Notes under the pieces: generated by a model
Databases searched by the model: none
Told to the model about the DNA's origin: nothing
What the model saw: only the letters and a program-made list of their open reading frames with translations
Source: Campylobacter showae
Lineage (GTDB): Bacteria > Campylobacterota > Campylobacteria > Campylobacterales > Campylobacteraceae
Assembly: GCF_004803815.1 (NCBI RefSeq)
Contig: NZ_CP012544.1
Span: 1,302,001-1,366,000 of the forward strand
DNA length: 64,000 nt
Reading direction: 5' to 3'
Program-made: the position numbers and the translations under genes
Shown here: piece by piece, positions 59,218 through 64,000 of the stretch
Position numbering within the stretch: the first letter of the stretch is position 1
Layout of the letters: the number at the start of each line of letters is the position of its first letter

Positions 59218-59913
59218 ATGACGACGCAAGAGTACGAGGCTAATTTTAGCGAAGACGATGTGCCCGGCTGGGACGCGATAGCACGCGCGCTAGAAAATAT
59301 CTACGATCCCGCAAACGAGCGTCACTATGCATCTCGGCTACATGCGAGCCTGGGCGGTGAGGATTATCTAGAGGGCGTTAGTATATTTGACTCCATCAAA
59401 GGCGCTCCGCACCGTCATCTCATAAGCTTTGGCATGAGCGAGCTTTACTGTGATCCCCAAAGCTCTCAGGAGGAATTTAGCGGCTGGGGATTTGAGTTTA
59501 GTATGCGTGTCGTGCCGTTTACGGACGATCCGGGCTCAAAGTCCAGTGATGGCTCAGTAGTCCCGCATGAGCCTTTTTGGGCGATATCTCTTATGCAAAA
59601 TTTCGCCAAATACGTCTATAGCAGCAAAAAATGGTTCGAGGCTTATCATTTTATCCCGACCAACTCCCCTCTACGCCTTAATACGGACACTAAACTCGCA
59701 GGCGTCGCCTTCGCGCCAGATCCAGTGCTAGGAGGCATAGATACGCCAAACGGCAGAGTCGAGTTTTTACAAATGGTCGGCATTACGCAGCGCGAGCTAG
59801 AGTGGCTACGCGAGGATCCGACTACGCAGCGCGTAGAGCGGCTCATAGATATGATGCGTAAGGACAATCCTCTGCTAATCACCGACCTAAAGCGCACGAA
59901 AGAATACGTTTGA
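59218..59913 (+). CDS. Suppressor of fused (SUFU) domain protein
   Basis: A 231-residue soluble protein. GWDAIARALENIY at the N-terminus, HRHLISFGMSELYCDP, SGWGFEFSMRVV and FWAISLMQNFAKYVY are characteristic of the bacterial SUFU family. Bacterial SUFU proteins are found as immunity proteins in polymorphic toxin loci; no toxin gene lies near. A weak ribosome binding site precedes the ATG; a TATATA -10-like box is at about 59182-59188. It has its own terminator, so it is an independent unit. Confidence 0.85.
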   Translation: MTTQEYEANFSEDDVPGWDAIARALENIYDPANERHYASRLHASLGGEDYLEGVSIFDSIKGAPHRHLISFGMSELYCDPQSSQEEFSGWGFEFSMRVVPFTDDPGSKSSDGSVVPHEPFWAISLMQNFAKYVYSSKKWFEAYHFIPTNSPLRLNTDTKLAGVAFAPDPVLGGIDTPNGRVEFLQMVGITQRELEWLREDPTTQRVERLIDMMRKDNPLLITDLKRTKEYV

Positions 59914-59962
59914 TTTAATAGCAATTAGATCGGCAAGGCAAATTTAGCCTTGGCAGTAAGTA

Positions 59963-60000
59963 ATGGCCGGAAATTTGCTAGCCCTTGCCGGCTATTTTTA
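59963..60000 (+). terminator. Terminator after the SUFU gene
   Basis: ATGGCCGG pairs with CCGGCTAT (one G-U), 17-nt loop, then TTTTTATC. It lies about 50 nt past the stop codon. The rest of the gap to 60199 is AT-rich and shows no gene. Confidence 0.65.
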
Positions 60001-60199
60001 TCTCTTTTGCTATTAATTTCTAATTTATATATCCGATTTCTCATAAAAATCAGTAAAATTTAACTGGTTTGGCTTTGCCTAAAATCTCATCTTACACAAA
60101 CACGAAATGATTGGATTTGCAGCAACATATTTAGCTGATTTTTGGTTATACACAAATACGCTCAAATTTTATTGGTTAATTTATAAAAAGCAAATTTAC

Positions 60200-61819
60200 T
60201 CACGTACACTGCATAAAAAACCCGCTCACCCGCGTCTGCTCACACCAAAACACGTATAAAATCCCGCCGCTACCGAACATCACCTCGCCGCCTTGCTCGC
60301 AGCTTGGAAGCTCGCTATCAAGCTGCATCAAAAACTCCATCTTTTCGCCGCATATCGGGCACGTCGGCACCAAGGCGCCCTGTATCCACGAAGGCTCGCC
60401 GCCGATGCGCGCGAGGTTTTGCCTGCTGTTTGACATCCCCCAGTCCTGAGCCGCCCAGCGCGCCGGCGTAGGCGCCAGTGCTACTTCGCACTCCTTTATC
60501 GGTTCGTCAAAGGCGTATTCGACCTGCGTCCTATTTCCGATACGCCACGGCATACCCTGCGCGTCGTGCTCGTAAAAGACTATCTCGCCTTCGTTTACCT
60601 CTCTAACGTGAGCGGCGAGGATTAGGCGCGGCAGCGATCGCACGGGCAAGTCGCGGGGCAGCGGATCAAGCGTGATAAGATGAAATAGCGGATTTTGCAC
60701 ATCGCCGTCCACCTCGTCCAAGACCCCGCCGAGCTTATATCCTGCCTCGCCACTCTCAAACCGCCAGGTCGGATGGTGCTTCGCCAGATGCGTTGCATAT
60801 GGTGCGCCGAAATAGCCGCGCGGAAAGCTTATGTGATACACGCGCTGTCTGCAGTATCTTTTGAGCCTAAATTTCTCGCCGTCAAAGCAAATTTCATCGT
60901 TCGGCGCTTTTTGTGATTTATCGGAGTCGGATTCGTTTGAGTTAAATTTAGAGCCGTGTTCGGCCGCGCACGCTTTAAAATTTTCGCTCGCTTGAGCTTG
61001 CTTTGTGTCACCGTGTTTGAGCACATCCATTTTTAAAATTTCATCCGCCGCCGTTTGAGCCGCGCCGTCCGCGCCAAATTTAACCCGCTCAAAAGTAAAT
61101 CCCACGGCCTCCAGCCAGTAGTCGATATACTCAAACAGGTCGCACGGACGGTCGAAAAAATCCTCTGCAAGCGCGAACTCGCAGGCAAATTTTACGTTTC
61201 GCGGATCGCGGGTTTGCAGCAGGCAGCTAAAAATTTTTTGCCGCTCATCCCTGCTCGTCTGTGGATCCGCAAGCTTCTCACACCAGATTTGTGAGCCCTC
61301 ATAGCTAAGCCCGCGCCACGGATACTCCGCATAATACGCGCTCTCGCTCGGCTGCAATTTAAAAAGCTCGCCCAGATACGGGTGCAAAAACGGTGCGAAC
61401 TCAAGACTCGCCGCAGCGATGACTTCTTCGGCGTTTTTCCAGCGCGCGCTCTTTTCATCTCTTCCGCGTTGCCGTGCGTTTTTGCTTGCACTTTCGTCTG
61501 CCCGCACCGAGCGTGCATTCTCGCCCGTCTGTGCCGCGCTTTCGCTCTGCTTCGTTTCGCACCTCTCTGCCGCCTCCTCGCGCAAAATTTCAACCGCCGT
61601 AGCGATCAGAGCTTTAAAATCCTCCTCACCTACGTAACCCATAGCGTCCTTTAGCAGCGTGCCGCCCTCTTGCTGCCCACGCAGCAGGCTGTCCGCTAGC
61701 GTAAAATACGCCGCCGCATCACCTTGCAGCTGCCAAAATCGCTCGTATAAATCTGGCACTCTAAAGCCGTCGCATTCGAAATCTCGCGCTAAATTTAGTG
61801 CCTCGTCCCGCTTGCCCAT
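60200..61819 (-). CDS. Large protein with C-terminal YwqG/DUF1963-like domain
   Basis: A 539-residue soluble protein. The C-terminal part (about residues 350-539) matches the YwqG/DUF1963 pattern: IGGEPSWIQGALVPTCPICG with a CxxC, MEFLMQLDSELP and GSGGILYVFWC. The N-terminal 260 residues are helical and have no family I recognise. Two polar low-complexity inserts, rich in Ser/Ala/Glu/Lys (about 84-130 and 265-315), interrupt it and look like later additions. DUF1963 proteins occur as immunity proteins and stress proteins. Transcribed alone, opposite to SUFU. Confidence 0.7.
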   Translation of the reverse strand: MGKRDEALNLARDFECDGFRVPDLYERFWQLQGDAAAYFTLADSLLRGQQEGGTLLKDAMGYVGEEDFKALIATAVEILREEAAERCETKQSESAAQTGENARSVRADESASKNARQRGRDEKSARWKNAEEVIAAASLEFAPFLHPYLGELFKLQPSESAYYAEYPWRGLSYEGSQIWCEKLADPQTSRDERQKIFSCLLQTRDPRNVKFACEFALAEDFFDRPCDLFEYIDYWLEAVGFTFERVKFGADGAAQTAADEILKMDVLKHGDTKQAQASENFKACAAEHGSKFNSNESDSDKSQKAPNDEICFDGEKFRLKRYCRQRVYHISFPRGYFGAPYATHLAKHHPTWRFESGEAGYKLGGVLDEVDGDVQNPLFHLITLDPLPRDLPVRSLPRLILAAHVREVNEGEIVFYEHDAQGMPWRIGNRTQVEYAFDEPIKECEVALAPTPARWAAQDWGMSNSRQNLARIGGEPSWIQGALVPTCPICGEKMEFLMQLDSELPSCEQGGEVMFGSGGILYVFWCEQTRVSGFFMQCT

Positions 61820-61985
61820 ACTTATTTTCCTTTATAGTTTTATCGCAAATTTTACCAGGATTTATCTTGCTTTTGCGCCAAATTTAAAGCCATCGGTTGC
61901 GGAAAGATTAAGCATTAAGATAATTCAAGAATCATGCGGATTAGGCGATACGAAAACCAAATTTCATCTCGCAAAACCGCAAATC

Positions 61986-62021
61986 AAACCTGCTTAAATT
62001 CGACGCCATAAAAGCAGGTTT
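61986..62021 (-). terminator. Hairpin after the histidine kinase gene
   Basis: A perfect 10-bp stem AAACCTGCTT/AAGCAGGTTT with a 16-nt loop, about 40 nt past the kinase stop. No long T-run follows on either strand, so it is a moderate terminator candidate. Confidence 0.45.
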
Positions 62022-62058
62022 AAATTTACGGTTCAAAAACCGACCTTGCGCCGCCCCC

Positions 62059-63231
62059 TTAAATTTTCGTCGCGCTCCCGCCAAACTCCACGCGAAACTC
62101 TGTTAGCCCTCCGCCGCTTTTACACGAGATTTTAAACCCAAGCTCCTTGCAAAAGGTTTTAACGATATGAAGCCCGATACCAAAACCGCCGTTTCGCTCG
62201 TCAAACCGCGTGTAAAGATTAAAAATCCGCGGCAAATTTTCCTTCGCGATGCCTGCACCGCTGTTTGAGATCGCGAGCGCACCAGGGGTTAAATTTACGC
62301 TTACGCGGCCGTTTTCGTCGCAGTATTTTATGGCGTTACTTAGTAGGTTGTCGATGATTTTTCGCGTTTTTTTATAGGATGAGCGCAGCTGCACTTCGGC
62401 GATTTGCGTGCTTAAATTTATATTTTTTTGCTCCAAATTTAGCCCAAAGTACCCAATCCTCTCGCGCACCAACTCGCTTAGGCTAAAGCTCGTCGCCGCT
62501 ACGTCCTCTTTGCCGCTAAGCTTTACTAGTGTGAGATCCTCGTATAGCGTCGAGATAGTTTTGGAGGCGGTTTTTATGTTGTTTAGATACTTTTTCGGAT
62601 CGGTTTCAAACATCTCTATACTCATCAAAATGACGCTAAGAGGCGTGTTTATCTCGTGCGTCGTGTCCCTGATAAAGCCGTTTAAAAAATCGATACGACG
62701 GTAAAGTGGGCGCAGCGAAAGACGGATGATAAAATAAGCTATGACTAAAATAGCAAGCAGTATCATAAACGAGAAAAATATTATCTTGAGTTTTAGCGTG
62801 AGAATCGCAAACTCGGGATCCGCGACCTTGACTGCGACATAGTACTCCTCCTCGCCGAGCCGATTTTTTAGATAAAACTGCACCACCGAGTTCGTTCCAT
62901 CCTTGTATCTTTGCGGCATGCCCTCGCGCGGCTCAAAGTCGTCCTCGATCTCCTCGCTCGTTTTTAAATTTACGGCAAAAGCCTCGACGTCGTCGAAATC
63001 ATCGTCGTCTATCTCGCCGTTTTTTTGTAGTTTATTTTGCAGATGATGCTGCAAATCTCGCACGATAAAGACGTCGCGATCGAGTATAAAATGCTTCTCG
63101 CGCTCGTAAAACATCTGCGCAAAAAAGACCAAAAATGCGGCGCTCGTGATGAAATAAAGCAAAAATATAGGTAAAATTTGACGGTCTGAAAGTGCTGCAA
63201 AAGCTTTTTTAAGAGATTTTAGAAATGCCAC
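62059..63231 (-). CDS. Sensor histidine kinase
   Basis: A 390-residue inner-membrane kinase. TM helices at about residues 17-40 and 145-168 flank a periplasmic sensor domain. HisKA with RDTTHEINTPLSVI (phospho-acceptor His), N-box NLLSNAIKY, G-boxes SGAGIAKENLPRIF and GGFGIGLHIVKTF. The start is GTG with AAAGGCGGCAA upstream. It lies 138 nt after the response regulator gene and belongs with it. The gap shows no promoter or gene. Confidence 0.95.
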   Translation of the reverse strand: MAFLKSLKKAFAALSDRQILPIFLLYFITSAAFLVFFAQMFYEREKHFILDRDVFIVRDLQHHLQNKLQKNGEIDDDDFDDVEAFAVNLKTSEEIEDDFEPREGMPQRYKDGTNSVVQFYLKNRLGEEEYYVAVKVADPEFAILTLKLKIIFFSFMILLAILVIAYFIIRLSLRPLYRRIDFLNGFIRDTTHEINTPLSVILMSIEMFETDPKKYLNNIKTASKTISTLYEDLTLVKLSGKEDVAATSFSLSELVRERIGYFGLNLEQKNINLSTQIAEVQLRSSYKKTRKIIDNLLSNAIKYCDENGRVSVNLTPGALAISNSGAGIAKENLPRIFNLYTRFDERNGGFGIGLHIVKTFCKELGFKISCKSGGGLTEFRVEFGGSATKI

Positions 63232-63369
63232 TTGCCGCCTTTTGGGTTAAATTTGCGGCTATCTTGCGGATATAAAATTTGAAGCTTAAAGCGGCAAAAA
63301 TCTTGCGTAAATTTGGATGAAATTTTAGACCGACACCCTACTCTTTGCCTCCTGGCGGCCGTAAAAAGC

Positions 63370-64000
63370 TTAAACATATTTATAGCCTAGCTTTGAGGCG
63401 CTAACGATACGCTCTTTGCCTAAAATTTTACGCAGCTCCGCGATATAAACGCGCAAACTAAGCTCGCTAGGACTCTCGTCGTAGTCCCAAATTTGAGAGT
63501 AGATCTCCTCCCTACTTAAAAATTTATCCTGATTTTTGAGTAAGAGTGCCAGCAGCCTAGACTGTTTTTTAGGCATCGAGACAGCCTTGCCGCCACAAAA
63601 CAGCAAGCCCTGATTCATATCAAAGCCCAAATTTTCGCCCAGATTTATCAGCTCGTTTTTATTATGCACGAAGGTGCGTTTTAGCAAATTTTGCACGCGC
63701 AGATGCAGCTCTTTTAACTCAAACGGCTTTTTGATGTAGTCGTCGCAGCCGCTAGTAAAGCTGGTTTGCACGTCGTCAAGCGTATTTAGCGAGGTCGTAA
63801 ATATACAAGGCGTGTTTTTGCCCGCGTTTCGTAGCTCCCCAAGTAGCGCAAAGCCGCTGCCGCCGATGATCTTGACGTCAAATATCCAAAGATCGAAGTT
63901 GCTCTCGTAGGCTAAATTTAACGCATCGTCGTAGCTTTTTGCGCCCGCCGTCTCGTAGCCCTGAGCCCGCAAATACGCACACATCATCTCAAGCAGCATA
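63370..64000 (-). CDS. OmpR-family response regulator (5' end beyond the window)
   Basis: At least 209 residues. The receiver domain starts within the first helix (LLEMMCAYLRAQG), so the first strand with the acidic pocket is off the right edge. The phospho-acceptor Asp is in LWIFDVKIIGGSG, the Lys in DDYIKKPFELKEL. The C-terminal winged helix includes LSREEIYSQIWDYDE and SLRVYIAELRKILG. It pairs with the histidine kinase downstream. Confidence 0.93.
   Translation of the reverse strand, partial: MLLEMMCAYLRAQGYETAGAKSYDDALNLAYESNFDLWIFDVKIIGGSGFALLGELRNAGKNTPCIFTTSLNTLDDVQTSFTSGCDDYIKKPFELKELHLRVQNLLKRTFVHNKNELINLGENLGFDMNQGLLFCGGKAVSMPKKQSRLLALLLKNQDKFLSREEIYSQIWDYDESPSELSLRVYIAELRKILGKERIVSASKLGYKYV

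Overview
The window is a stretch of a Campylobacter-type (Campylobacterota, formerly Epsilonproteobacteria) chromosome. Protein families, gene order and short gaps rich in AAATTT point that way. Several blocks follow the order I recall from Campylobacter jejuni: ydcH-like, rpmB, rpe, dnaQ; yajC-secD-secF-leuS-lptE-folC-mfd; sstT-pepF-helicase-truB-csrA-ispE-smpB-TlpA-clpS-clpA-aat; flgB-flgC-fliE-pbp; rny-5-FCL-TlpA-ftsY. The fairly high GC content for the genus, a GGDEF protein and a large TonB receptor suggest an oral-type species such as the C. showae/rectus group. That species guess is inference.

Layout. 1-5.1 kb: DUF465 protein, K+ channel, L28, a STAS/STAS/CheX-like protein, Rpe and a DnaQ-type exonuclease. 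5.2-9.4 kb (minus strand): cysteine synthesis (cysK-cysE), a sugar dehydrogenase/aminotransferase pair and a MagIII-like DNA glycosylase. 9.5-23.0 kb (minus): one tightly packed 11-gene run from yajC to a YmdB-like phosphoesterase, covering Sec export, tRNA charging, LPS assembly, c-di-GMP, folate and repair. Its promoter lies inside the divergent lnt gene. 24-26 kb: a membrane protein and metK. 26-43 kb (plus): sstT, pepF, a TonB-dependent haem/transferrin-type receptor with a convergent LysR regulator, then a housekeeping run ending in the N-degron set clpS-clpA-aat. 43-46 kb: flgB-flgC-fliE behind a clear sigma-54 promoter, then a class B penicillin-binding protein.

46.2-53 kb: an AT-rich stretch of about 1 kb with no intact gene but traces of a decayed IS1595-like transposase, then a complete minus-strand ribosomal operon (16S, tRNA-Ile, tRNA-Ala, 23S, 5S) with recognisable processing stems and promoter. 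53-59 kb: DUF945 and DedA proteins, a SYLF lipid-binding protein, RNase Y, 5-formyl-THF cyclo-ligase, a TlpA lipoprotein and FtsY. 59-62 kb: a Suppressor-of-fused domain protein and a YwqG/DUF1963-like protein, both of families known as immunity proteins, with no toxin in view. The window ends with a two-component system whose response regulator runs off the right edge.

Most of the window is conserved core genome. No CRISPR array, prophage or intact insertion sequence was seen. The places most worth a second look are the STAS/CheX-like protein, the SUFU plus DUF1963 region, the IS scar beside the rRNA operon, and the fused terminator/promoter upstream of 16S.
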